Source: Digitaria exilis
Lineage: Eukaryota; Streptophyta; Magnoliopsida; Poales; Poaceae
Length of the DNA stretch: 64,000 nucleotides
Direction of reading: 5' to 3'
Assembly: GCA_015342445.1 (NCBI GenBank)
Contig: JACEFO010001653.1
Coordinates: 1,860,001 to 1,924,000, forward strand
The position numbers and the translations under genes are program-made. Position 1 is the stretch's first letter. Each line of letters opens with the position of its first letter. The notes under the pieces are model-generated. The model saw nothing but the letters and a program-made list of their open reading frames with translations. It did no database searches and was not told where the DNA came from. Shown here piece by piece: positions 34,529-46,030 of this stretch.

Positions 34529-37500
34529 TTAGCAGTAAAACATGACACGCTTCACGTTTTCCTTGAGGGCAGGCAGAGGCCTCACAGCAACATTTCCAAC
34601 GGCCCTGGAGCTGCGAGCACTGCCTGGTGGAGGGCCCCGGCTCGTAGCACCGCTCACCATCGACCCGCTGTCAGAGGTATCCGGCTCCATGTAGAAGCGA
34701 GCTCGGAAGGCAGCCAGGTGAGCATAGTATGCAGGAGGCACTGCAAGCAATCAAGTATAACTGTCAGCATTCTGTTTTGCAATTACCACCCCTCCCCCGC
34801 CTCAAAGTTCGGTGGTGGTCAATAAACTCAAGGAAAAGCCGGGCTTACCAATTGATACTGAGCGTGTGCACCTAGCGTACCTGCAAACATTGATATTGTT
34901 TTTGGTAAATTGGCAGTTAAAAGGTGTTCAGTTGAAAGATTTTGAAAAGATAGATCGATAAATCTTACGTGTAGCACAAGTTGTTGGTGAGAGATTGTAA
35001 CCCATCAGCTGTAAATTTATTCTCATCCCACAGAACATGGTAGTGTGCAGGGCGGCTTGTTCCCTGAAGGAACCCCAAATCAGTCCATCATGGAGTACGG
35101 TAAAATAAATGGAATTCAGCAATGAGATAGGAAAACCCAACCTGAATGCCAGCATGGCTACACAGGAAGAAATCAAACTCAGTCGGATGGCAAATCTTTG
35201 AATCCACCACAGTGCCTATATTTAAAATTTATAAGAAAGAATTTTACAGATATTCAGATTAGGGAACCTAGCATATCCCCCCCCCCCCCCAACAACAACA
35301 ACAACAAAAAGATAGAATATACATGGTAAGCCCAAAAGTAATAAATGCATCAAGAACTAACCAGGCAGTATGTTTCCACTTTTATCAACAGACCGCTGAT
35401 CATTGTGGTTGTTAGCAAACAGCCTAGTGTGATGGCGCTTCTGAACTACTACAAAAGTAACTGGAGGCTGGTAATTGGGCTCCAATGATGCACAGGCCTG
35501 TACCCATAGTTCCACAAAGGTGGTCAGAGAAATGAAATATTAGAGGTGAAGAACATCACCACAAATGCACTCAGATTAAATTCACCTTTCTAATGGCATC
35601 AAGTTCATACAACAAAACTTGGTAGAACTGTCCCTCGCTAACACCATCCCTAAAAGTGATGAGCAGTTTAATATATAGGGAACTATAGTGAGAAAAGGTG
35701 CCCATGAGCAAAGATAGGAACCTGTAGAAGATGATCCTCTGGGGTTTTTGTCCTGTTGCCCTCCTGAAAGAAATGAGGAGCTCCCTGCAAAATTAACAAA
35801 AATTTACATACAGGCATACAACAGGATCTAATCATGGAGAAGTGAATGCATCTCATTTATCTCCAGAAATATCATACTTGACCATGCCGCCAGTGACAGT
35901 CCCTCTTTGGGGATCTTGCCATACTTTGAAAAGATCCTGTATCAACTCTTGGCGATGGGCTTGGGCACTCACTAATCCTGCATATTTGGTTACCTCAGGC
36001 CAGTCTTGAGAAGCAACCACCTAGGAGGGAGGAAAAAAGTGAGGAAAAAATAATGGAACTTGCAAAACTAAGAACAGATCTTCTGGTCTTTCTTTGTCAC
36101 AATAGTGCCACACTTACAGCTGCAATGGAAGGACTGGAATCTTCTCCAGGATGGGGATGGGTAACATCAGCACCAAATATAATTGTTGGTCTGTCACTGA
36201 CGAGGGGAATTCTCCCCGCCAGAGCATCTACAAGCACAGTATTCCTTCCCCCAACCTTAAAAGTTGGAAAACTGTAAGAGATATGTTGACTGTTAAAAGT
36301 AAAAAAATTAGAACAGCTGGAGTGCAATGATCTACCTTAACATTTATTTTAAGGGCAACATTTGCGAGATACTGCTGCTTGTTCGCCTTGAAAACATGTT
36401 TAGTCAGACAACATTGAGAGACCAATCCAAGATCAGTCTCACAGATCCTTTTGAGATCCCCTGAAGAATGAAAAGAATACTGATAACGAAATTCATTCAA
36501 CACACATTGCTTGAGAACCTTTTGGAGGAGAACATACCATAAAGTGAACCATTATTGTCAGGCAATATTACAATCAGCAGGTCAAGTTCCCGGCCCTGAG
36601 GTCTGAGTTTGTTCATGGCATCTTGATAGCGTCCCTTTAGTGCTCTTTCAACATTCTCAGGCCTCGCAGTCAATACGGGTAGCACAGGTTCAAGTGCAAA
36701 GTCCTGGAAGCATAGAACACGAAGGGAAAATATCACAAACATAAACCAAACTGATGAACCAATAACTGTATTGAAGTTCTATCTGAATGACACATACCAT
36801 TCCAGATACTTGGCACATCTGAGCCAGCTCTTGACAGAACATCCTCGCAGCATTATCATTCACATTTCGTGAAAAGTTCATGCATGCCCAGCTGCTAACT
36901 CTACCTCCATTGACCATTTTCTATCATAAAAGGGGCAGAAAAATAATGAGGACACAATGTACAAATGTTTAATGGTCATCAATCAGGGGAAAACAAAAGG
37001 CAAGCTACAGGTTCAAAATAGATTGTATCTAGCTAAAAAATACTACCCAAGAGGAACTAAGCCAAGTTCAGTTGTTGGGAGGTGTGGGTGTACACCCTAG
37101 CACCCATGTGAAAATCATCTTACAATTTAGGTTCTTATTTCTCTTTTTATTTACCATCTAGTTAATCCTAGAATGGTCTGAGTTTCTCCATTGTAGTGTT
37201 TGCCATCAAGTTACTCTTATCTTAGTATTGTATTATTTGCACGATGCCCAGATATTGGCTTGAAAGCATGGGTGGCAGTTGTATCACGGCTGCTATATAC
37301 AGAACTCTCTACCTTTTGTAAATATAAGGGTTCATTTTTTTTAAAAAAAAGTTGCAGCTAATAACATGTTTGACTTCTCTAATATCATTAGGGGAATAAC
37401 TGAGTACGCCTGAAGGGATTCATATGAAGAGGTTATTTTATCTTCATTTCTTGGGGCTATCATAACAAGGCATACCTTATTCATCATGTTCCACTGGCCG

Positions 37501-40500
37501 ACTCTAGGCAACACATCCTTCTCTCTGCCACTATCATGGTATTTCAGCTGTTACAGAAAAAGTACGATATGTCGATATACCAGGTAAAAGTATGCCCAAA
37601 GATGCAAATCAACTGCTAAACCAGTAAACCACAGATGAAAAATCACTGACCCTTGGGGGAGGCAAAACACGAGCTTCGACTGATGCAAGACGCTCATCAA
37701 TCTTTATGCCAAATTCCTGTGCATATGGATCTTCAGAGTACGCATTGTGTTGCACAGTCTGATCAAAGTAGGTTTAGAAACAAGTGATTTAGAATCATCA
37801 GTTCAAATTGATGAACCATTTAACCTTTGTGAAGGCAAAACCGCAAAAGATAATTAAATGAAGAAATACAACATGGAAAAAGTCTAAATTACTCCACTCA
37901 AGTATAGCCAAAGTCCACATAACCCCCCTAACTATGTTTTGGTTTATTTTACCCCCCTAAACGATGCCATTTGGTTTAACTTAACCGCTAATACAATTTT
38001 CCTTTTTCATTTCTTCATACATAAGTGTGGTATTAGGTTCAAAATTGGCTGAGATGATAGTAGACACTGTCATCCATGTTAGAAAAATATAACATACTTT
38101 TTCTGTCATTGATTTGATAGGCTGCGACATTTAATAATAAAATAATCTTTGGGATGCAACATTATACAAAAAATAATGATGAAAATTTATAATTCATTTT
38201 TTGGACGTACATGATGATGTCCATGCAAAATTTTAAATTAAAGTTCAACCAGTGTATGGAGAAACAAAAATGGCAAATTGCACTAAACCAAATAGCATAG
38301 TTTAGGGGGTAAACTGGACTTTGCGTATACTTGAGGGCATTTGGACTTTTTCCTAACAATATATTCCACACGCCTTATCATTATATATACAGCAACAATT
38401 CTTAATAATAGATGGTACTACAGTGGAGGAGGATACTCAACCATAGCTAGAAACCTCTTTTCCCTAGAACCTTTTCTAGGGCACATTGTTAAGCTTCTTG
38501 GTGGGTTCTAGTCATGGTGTGGTACACTTAAAAAACTTTTTTAGTGTAAGCTAACTGGTGAGTGTTCTGTGTTGTTTGTGTGTGGTGTGTGCCTGTGTGG
38601 CGTGATGGTGCGAGTGTTCTGTGCTGTTTGTGTGTTGTGTGTGCCTGTGTGGCGTGAATGTTCTGTGTGTGTGGCATGATGGTGTGAGAGCCCTCTCTCT
38701 GTGTATGTGTTGTGTGTCTTGTTACATGTACGTTCTTTCTTCTTGCAGCTCTCCAACAGGATATATCAGTTTGCTTTGCGTGAATACTAACTAATGTCAT
38801 AAATGCATATGAAATCCTATCAAAGCTACAAGTGTGGAATTTGCATCCCTCCAATTAGGATTTGTTTTACTATGTAAATATATTGCAGATATATGGTACA
38901 GGTAATAAATGCCCAAGTTTCCTTAGGATCCTAATAGCAATAGGATCCCTCACTGGCCCATACTGCTCCATAAAGAATACCTATTGTTAAAAGAGTAAAC
39001 CCTAGACTAATGACACGATAACCCTAAGAATCCAAACACTCGGTTAATTGGTATTTGTGATAATTTGGAAATGCCGGAAAAGAGGTAATCACCTGCAGGA
39101 TGTCTGTCTCACGCTCTTGAGGACGTTGACAAGTCACTTTCAGAAGAGCAGTAATCTGTTTCTCATTAAGTCGTTTTGAGTACCTCTGCCCCTCAACTAT
39201 CTTACATACCTGGTAATTCAAACCATTAGCAACTTGGGACAACATGCTGAAGCTGGATATAGCAATTGTAAACCAGGGTAGATAACATAGGACAATACAT
39301 CAACTACAATAGAGCTAGGGAAGACAATAACCTCCATAGGCAGATAATTCGGTCTTTGTTGATTGCCCACTTGCAAGCAAGGCAAACTGGTGTGCTGAAT
39401 ACTGAAGCCATAAGTCTCAAGGAAGTATTGCACCACAGTCTTCACGGTACCACGATCATCAATAGGGAATCTAAGCAGGAAAATCAGAGATAGAATGTCA
39501 GCACATTATACTTTGCACCATCAATCCATGCAAAGCTAGGGTACATGCACGTACGATAACTCCCTTGTTGCTTGTGAAGTGAGACCAGATATACGATATT
39601 TCCTTCGCATGTTTCCTCGGTGTGTGACTTCAACTTTCACACCTCGTAGGGCTTTCTTAATCTACAAAGGATGAATTGACAGTGGAAAGTGAAAAAGCAC
39701 AAACCAAAGTTTCTACCAATAAATTTACGGTAATTAATCAGACCTTCACACGATCAGAATCAGATAATGGCCTGACTGATATATCTCTATTAAGAAGCTG
39801 AGCAACGAAATCAATCACAGGGAGGGGCTCAATAAACGCAGTAGAAGACATATCTGCAACAAAAGAAATCAAGTAACCTCATCATTTCAGATGAAACAGT
39901 GATGCCAAACTACAGCCAAAACTGAAAGCTACACAGCAAAAAAAAAAAAAAACCAGTGTCTAACCAATATTCAGAGAAAGACCCATCTGTGTAGGCCTTA
40001 TGCTTTGGTAGAACCCGCGCCATGTTTCCAAACCGTCACCAAGGTGGTGACGTCTTCCTAAGTTGGGAGAATAAAATGATCTACCAACAGGACAATACCT
40101 ACACAGAAAATGTAAACACTGGGACTTTGCATAGGAAAAATAACTCTTAACAGAATATACCATTATCTCAGGATTACCTGGCAGTAGGCAATTCTCGTAG
40201 TACAATGTCAAGTACTTGAAGAGCCTCTTGAGGAGCATCTGGCTGCCTCCCAGCTAGAAACATAGCCAAGTGGTGGAGATCAGCGCGGGCAGCAAATTTG
40301 ATCACCACCTTAAATGCCCTCTCGCGCCTTAAAACATAAAGATAATGTCAATACATAGTTTTGGATGTGTTTTAAGCATACATAATATACGTGCAAAATT
40401 TTCGATGTTTTTTAAGTATACATAATATAGGTGCAAAATTTTGGATGTGTTTTAAGCATACATAAGTGCAAAATTTGGGATGTGTTTTAAGCATACATAA

Positions 40501-41831
40501 TATCAGTGCAAAAATTCAAAGTGTTTTACACACACATACTGTCAGTAAGAAAATTTTGATGTGTTTTAAGCACACATGTCGGTATGAAATATTGGATGTG
40601 TTAAGCAATAAGCATTATGATAGCAAATACCTTCGGCCTCCACCAAGACTATCTTCCTCATCTTGCAGAGTAATTTCAAATGTCCTAGAAGTAAATGGCA
40701 ATGGACCCGCTGTATAAAGACTCTTCCTTCCATCGTATGCAGGTAGACGCCCATCCAAATGAGACTGCCTATAAAGAGTTACAAGCTTTGCCATGACAGC
40801 ACGATTCACGCCACGTGAAGTAACCTCAGGCGTTATAGAAACCTGATGACAATAGGCTGCTTATCAGAAATCACATGTACAAACTATGGAGAAGAAGTGT
40901 CTTCTGGACTTACATCATAGTGGTGAAGGTCTCTATCAGGCAGCTCAGCAAAGAAATGATTTGCCTTCACAACGCACCTGGACCCATAAGTACCCTTGCC
41001 AGGGCGTAATGGGAATTTAACTGATTTACTTGATGCTGGTGCTACCTGAACAGCTTGGCTGGTCGAACTCTGACCATGAATAGAAAGTTGCTGAAACTGT
41101 TGCTGGACCTGTCCAGTGCTCACCTCAGCCTCCAAAGGCTGCGAGGATGAGCCAACTCCCGGTGGGGTTGGTGATACCACCACAGGGGCTTGATATTGGA
41201 CATTTGGGGCTTGGTGCAGCTCGGGAACTGATCTCAATGGACCTGGAGGAACACTTGGTCCAACACTAACTCCCCCATGCCCGCCATGGTGTGGCTGAGA
41301 CACTCCACCACTGGGGCGCGGAACACCACGGACCAGGTATTCCTGTGGCTGATACACACGTGGCCCACCACCAGGACGCTGTGAAGGTGGGCCTCCACGG
41401 CCCTGGTATCCACCACGGCCCTGGTATCCAGGCGGTTGAGCCTCAGGTGGTCCATCACCAGGATGTGGTGAAGGTCCTCCACGGCCCTGGTATCCACCAC
41501 GGACCTGGTAGTTACGTGGTTGAGACTCCAGTGGTCCATGACCTGGATGCTGCGAGGGAGGGCCACCACGGCCCTGGTAACTACCGCGTCCTTGGAATTC
41601 ACGTGGTTGAGGCTCAGGTGGCCCACCAACTGGAAGCGGTGACGGTGGACCTCCACGGCCCCCGCCACGGCCCTGGTGTTGCCCCCCACCACGGGCACCT
41701 TGTAGAGGCATCAAACCACGCCCTCCCCCCTGCTGTTGGGTTGTCTCAGATCGCTGTGAGGAGCCCTGTCCAGGTGCTCCAGTAGCCTCCCCGGAACTCT
41801 CTCCAGTGCCGGTTCTTTTCTTCCTCACCAT
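34529..41831 (-). CDS. AGO1: Argonaute protein, AGO1 type
   Basis: This slicer loads microRNAs and cleaves or represses target mRNAs. Its 22 coding exons are 40914-41831, 40631-40842, 40178-40327, 39965-40098, 39744-39853, 39555-39661, 39332-39470, 39093-39209, 37651-37758, 37476-37547, 36798-36920, 36538-36703, 36336-36460, 36118-36255, 35878-36020, 35722-35784, 35586-35649, 35362-35497, 35142-35215, 34969-35063, 34849-34880 and 34529-34740. All phases agree, giving 1145 residues. The protein starts MVRKKRTGTGESSGEATG. A GRG/Gly-rich repeat region follows to about residue 180. The N domain starts near KSVKFPLRPGKGTYG. PAZ includes residues about 480-600. PIWI runs from about 760. The slicer tetrad D857, E898, D943, H1083 is complete. 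It ends VKRVMFYC like rice AGO1 proteins, and most resembles AGO1b. The first coding exon carries a miR168 site. Confidence 0.97.
37875..38353. mobile_element. Mutator-like MITE, family B copy 2, in an AGO1 intron
   Basis: The ends GGAAAAAGTCTAAATTACTC and the inverse of GGCATTTGGACTTTTTCC match copy 1 (1660-2184). The inverted repeats are about 140 bp. The flanks ATACAACAT and TAACAATAT agree at six of nine bases, so the target duplication is doubtful. It lies in the 1.3-kb intron between the exons at 39093-39209 and 37651-37758. Confidence 0.75.
38535..38720. repeat. TG-rich tandem repeat in an AGO1 intron
   Basis: A unit of about 50 bp containing GTGTTCTGTG(T/C)TGTTTGTGTG and GTGTGCCTGTGTGGCGTGA occurs about two and a half times. 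The CACACA-rich open frames on the opposite strand are by-products of this repeat. Confidence 0.7.
40335..40612. repeat. Minisatellite in an AGO1 intron
   Basis: About six degenerate copies of a 40-50-bp unit with the phrase GGATGTGTTTTAAGCATACA, followed by AAT, TA and GTGCAAAATTTT variants, fill almost the whole intron between the exons at 40631-40842 and 40178-40327. Confidence 0.75.
41207..41227 (-). promoter_or_regulatory. miR168 target site in AGO1 mRNA
   Basis: On the coding strand the site begins TTCCCGAGCTGCACCAAGC and lies where the protein reads PELHQAP. This is the known miR168 complementary site through which plant AGO1 transcripts are controlled by their own pathway. The base match to remembered miR168 has the usual mismatches near both ends and one at the eighth base of the site. 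Confidence 0.85.
41310..41640 (-). repeat. In-frame tandem repeat coding the AGO1 GRG region
   Basis: About four copies of a repeat of roughly 28 codons (pattern GRGGYQGRGGPPSQ.PG.GP plus a variable E.QPR.YQ spacer) are encoded in the first coding exon. The opposite strand stays open through it, which explains the long antisense frames there. Confidence 0.75.
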
Positions 41832-41839
41832 GATGGAAC

Positions 41840-43750
41840 CTGTCATGACAAGTACAAGAGTGTGAGGCTAAAAAAATCCAACATATCAAAACATAACATG
41901 GAAATGGAGAAAAATAGAACAAACAATGGATTCTGTTTATCACTTGTTGGGATTGGACTGAGCAAGGTGAGTGGGTTGGACACAGACACACACGTGAGGA
42001 CCAGGGTACAGGGTCAGCTGACCCCTATAAATTCTTGCTAATGATATATAAATTACTGTTCATGACCACTAATGACCTCATTGATGCAATAGAAAATTAG
42101 AGCTGACCCCAATGACTTTGATGGCTGGATGTGCCCCTGGCGACAACAAGAGATATTTGGTGCTGAATCTCTCGTGCTCGTGTGCCCACGCCTGCGTGTC
42201 CAATCAACTCACATTGCCCAGTTCAATTGGAGGTGAGTGGATCAGGCACAGACGCACACGAGTACAAGACCACAATAGTGGTTTGGTGTTGAATGTCTCT
42301 TGTGCTTGTAAGTTGTAACTGTGTCCAATACACTACCTCACCCAGTTCAATTCCAACATAGCTAAGAGCCCAAAATATATCGAATCCCAAGTCCTAGCAT
42401 GGATACAGCATGTAGTTGCACAGACTATTCTGTCATCATTGCTCATCGAAAAGAAGCAAAATCCATCGAACAAGACCCCAGTAGGATAAAGTGATTCAAT
42501 TAAACTTATGTGTTCCTATCCCTTTTATAAATGTATGATGTTTGAACTAATTAGCTTGTACCTTGTACCAAACGGAGGTACTGGGAAATTATGCAAGTGG
42601 ATGAGAAGTGATGCATGGAAAATGGAAAATAGATTCGTAGCGTGATAAAATAATGTATGAGACACAAATTGCAGGAACACCCAATGAAAGCTGAGTACCG
42701 TCTGAGAACTAAAATGAACTAGCCCTGGAAGGCTTTGCTCTAGTCTACAAATATATTAAAAAAATAGTAGAGCCATAAGAAAGTGCAACAAACAGCAAGA
42801 ACATAACAGATGGGAGATAAAGTAGAAGTGCATCTACACAAAGAATATAAAAGACCTAGGGTGTTTCTTTATGTTTCTGTTTATTGATCTGACGTTACGA
42901 TTTTACAGCACAGTTCGATCAATCTAGACTAATCCATTCACGAGTTGTTAGGAAATCATAGTGCGCGCGTAAATCAGGGGCCGACTCAGTATCGGGCATG
43001 GATGTGCACATGCACACACGATAATTTTCGCAAAAAGTAAAAAACGAAGTTACTAGGTTGGTCAGATCCAGTGACGGAGCACGCCCTAAATTTTAGGCGG
43101 GGGCGAGCATGCGCAACAAAACTCGCAGTAAAAACGATGAACCGAACCGGACAGCCCCTGCCACCGGCGGCAATGGCGCCGCTCTCGACCCCGCCATTCG
43201 CTAACGGAGGAAGCCGGCAGCTCTTCGCGCGGGTTGTGCCGTCCGCCGCCCGCGCCACCTCGCCTCTCCACCCTCGATCCGCCACCCTCTCCGTGGCTAC
43301 CGACGCCGCCGAACGCTGCTCCAAGCCCGCATGCCATGGAACCCTCACGACGCCCCCGAACAGGAAACTCTAACCTAGCCACCGCCACGCCTCAATCCGA
43401 GAGGCAGGAACGTGGAGCAGGAGGAGAGGAGGAGAACCCACCTCGTCGCCGAACGAAGGACTGGCCTGGTCCGCCGCCACTCGCCCCGTCGTCGCCGCCC
43501 GAGAAGAGGGAGACGAGAGCGAGAGAGGAGGCGTTTGGAGAGGTGAAAGTAACCACGAGACGCCGCAGTCTCGCTCTTGTGTTATGTAGGGTGGGGGCAC
43601 CACGAGAACACGAGGTTTTTCCTTAAAGAAAAAGATTAAAAATAGATTTTACGTGATGACGTGGCCTCCGCGCCCGTGCCTGCGAGACGAGCACGATACG
43701 GTAACTTCCACCGGATTTTCCTTTTTGTTACGAGTATATAGAAAGATGGA
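41840..43750 (-). other. AGO1 leader intron and probable non-coding first exon
   Basis: An acceptor (GACAG|GTTCC, exon from 41839) sits eight bases before the AGO1 ATG. A GC-rich, CT-rich minus-strand block at about 43442-43600 ends in donor GACGAG|GTGGGT. Together they suggest a leader exon and a leader intron of about 1.6 kb, a common arrangement in plant AGO1 genes. I see no other gene here. Confidence 0.5.
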
Positions 43751-44530
43751 TGAAAAAGTCTTTTTTTTACAACCTTCAACTAGCACTGTTTTAATTTTGA
43801 ACTTTACAATATATAAAATCAGAAACATTTCAATCTCGAACTATCAAAACCGTTTGTTTTTTCAACCTTTTCCGATTTTGAATATGGTTTGTGCAAGAAA
43901 AGTCCATTCGCCTTTAAACTATAGTGCTCGTTCGATTTTCAACCTCCATCACCACGGCTGTGGCGACATCGATGAACGTGAGCGTTGGCGTCTATGTTGA
44001 TGCGCAAGCATCGAAGCCTCCTACAATTGTCGAATGCCTTTGCTCGACGTTCATCTTCTCCCACATTTCCCCTCTTCGACAGCGGCGCTAGGGTCCTGGC
44101 GCCGTCCCCCATACATCAGTGACAGACACCGAGATGGCGGGAATCCACAGTGAGGCTGAGCACAAGCGCGACTAGGAGCCATGAGTCGAGAGAACCCAAT
44201 CAAGACCATCGTAGAGTTGCACACTCAGTAACATGTGCAGGTGGACGAGGAGGATAGAATAGCGATTACGAGGATAAGTCACTGCTCGCATGTGTCGTCA
44301 TCACCATGATGGAGGTGAGGGAGTCTGTCGCGAATGGAGGTTGAAAACTAAACTTATGTCATAATTTAAGGGTGTAAAATAAATTTTTATTGCATAAATC
44401 ACCTTTGAAACTGAAAAAGGTTGAAAATAAACGGTTTTGAAAATTCGAGGGTGAAAGATTTCTGGCTCTGTACGTCGGGGTTGAAGATCAGATGAGCGCG
44501 ATAGTTAAAGCTTATAAAAAGGATTTTTCC
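43751..44530. mobile_element. Degenerate Mutator-like element upstream of AGO1
   Basis: The left end (TGAAAAAGTC, then TTCAACC phrases and CAAAACCGTTTGTTTTTTCA) pairs loosely with the inverse of the right end (GGAAAAATCC and CAAAACCGTTTATTTTCAACC). Flanks AAAGATGGA (43742-43750) and AAAGATAAA (44531-44539) agree at seven of nine bases. The GC-rich centre (about 43935-44340) differs in composition from the arms and might be captured DNA, though I recognise no gene in it. Confidence 0.55.
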
Positions 44531-44828
44531 AAAGATAAATATTGTAGCTTCCATAGAGCATGTATCTGATGTTAGTATGTTACTTTTTTTTTCCCTTAGT
44601 GCGTTAGCTTGATAACAATTGGAAGGGTTGCACGTACGTGCGCTATATTTGGTGCGCATATAACATATGATACTTATATGAAAAAGAAGGTGATCTTAAA
44701 CTGGAATTGGAACTAATCAGTTGATCAGTTCCTTAACAAGAATTACGGAACCGTAAGCTAGGTTCACATGTTTTTTTTTTTGGAAAAATCTAGGTTCACA
44801 TGTAAAATCATGGCATGCAATAGAGTTA
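44531..44828. other. Short spacer
   Basis: AT-rich. I see nothing beyond the target-like flank of the preceding element. Confidence 0.4.
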
Positions 44829-46028
44829 AGTAGGCCCGCCCATGACTGACGGCCTAAGCCCAACCTGCCATGACCGTGTTTAGTTCCCAAAAGTACTTTT
44901 TATTTTCTATTCATCCCCCTTACTTTCTATTCATCCCCCTCACATAACACACATCCCCAAAAATTCTCTTTTTCCCTTTCCTATTCATCCTCCTCACATA
45001 ACACGCATCCCAGAAAAAAAGTACTTTTTCCCACCACAACTAAACACGGCCTTGCGTTAGGAGTGGCTCTGGACTTCGTGACAAAAAAAATGGTCAATCA
45101 AAAATTAAATAATTTATTTATTTTTATATTTAGGAGAATTTATTTTACAAATGACAAATTGTGAGTAGCTAGCTCTGAGCATAACCCGTATGAGGCCGCG
45201 GGTTTTGACGATGACTTTAGGCCCTATGATTTGGTTTTTTTTTCTCGGCCTAGTCTAAGTCTGCAAAACACGCAGATTTGGTGCGAACAAACGAATCTCA
45301 TTTGTTTTGCAAACAAAGCACCACCAATTTGAATTATCCAAACAACACTGCCCAAGATACCATAAGCAAACCGGAAAAAGACGCATCTACACACAGAGCA
45401 AAACAATTCCATTGCAAGTTCTATGTGATAAAAAAAAGTAAATATAAATAGTAATGCAATAATGGAGAATACAAGTAGGAAACGAGATGCTCACGAACCA
45501 GGAGAGGGAGAACCCGAGTCCCCACAAATCTATAGGACGTCCAACCTCACAAACAGCCGCTACCTCACGAGTTGCTTCAAGGAGCCCAAGACACAAGAGG
45601 AACGATGAGAGTGAAAGTGCCCGCAAGTGAGGGGGAGGCGGCGGCGAGAGAATGAGGGTGAGAGGTAATCCTAGCGCCGCGCCCCTGTTTTATTCTCTAC
45701 ATGAGTGGGGCACAGGGTGGCTTCATTGGCACCCCTTGCAAGCCCTCCCTTTTTGTCTGGCATGCATTATTGAAAACACATCTTAGTTATGTTTCCAACA
45801 AACCGGCCCAACTCTCCCTTTGTATCATTTGGGTAGTGATAAAAGGGCTAGACCTCGTAACCAAACATAGTTATTAGGATGTGCTACTTGTCCTATTTAG
45901 GGATAAGGTATCCCACCGAATACAAATATAGTGCATAACTGGAGATCTTAATGAACACGATTGTCCATAAAACTAATAACACCATGACATTGCCTGGAGG
46001 AGGTGAATAGGGATGAGTAATGTAGACC
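44829..46028. repeat. 1.1-kb tandem duplication, copy A (with MITE)
   Basis: It begins GGCCCGCCCATGACTGACGG and ends ...GGAGGAGGTGAATAGGGATG. It matches copy B (46031-47127) along its length, including CTCGGCCTAGTC, CAAGTCTGCAAAA-like text, GGTGCGAACAAAC, GAGAATACAAGTAGGAAA, GATGCTCACGAA, TTCATTGGCACCCCTTG and ACAAATATAGTGCATAA. It contains the MITE at 44873-45052. I see no intact gene. The GC-rich part (about 45490-45720) looks like a gene 5' end on the minus strand. Confidence 0.75.
44873..45052. mobile_element. Tourist-like MITE (CCGTGTTTAG ends)
   Basis: CCGTGTTTAGTT at the left and AACTAAACACGG at the right are perfect inverse repeats. The interior repeats CTATTCATCC and CCTCACATAACAC. 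Copy B of the surrounding duplication runs straight through this point (CTGCCATGATTTAGG), so the insertion happened after the duplication or was absent from the source of copy B. Confidence 0.75.
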
Positions 46029-46030
46029 CA

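Noticed and set aside
38528..38854. His/Thr/Gln-rich minus-strand frame
   Set aside because: It is a translation of a TG-rich tandem repeat inside an AGO1 intron.
40335..40612. Regularly spaced repeats that could look like a CRISPR array
   Set aside because: The units are adjacent and degenerate with no unique spacers, and this is an intron of a plant gene.
41291..41785. 164-codon plus-strand frame rich in HGPGIH repeats
   Set aside because: It is the opposite strand of the AGO1 GRG repeat region, so the repetition is inherited from the coding strand.
43071..43626. Open frames near 43.1-43.6 kb on both strands
   Set aside because: GC-rich and proline/arginine-rich with no family resemblance. 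The minus strand is better explained as an AGO1 non-coding leader exon.
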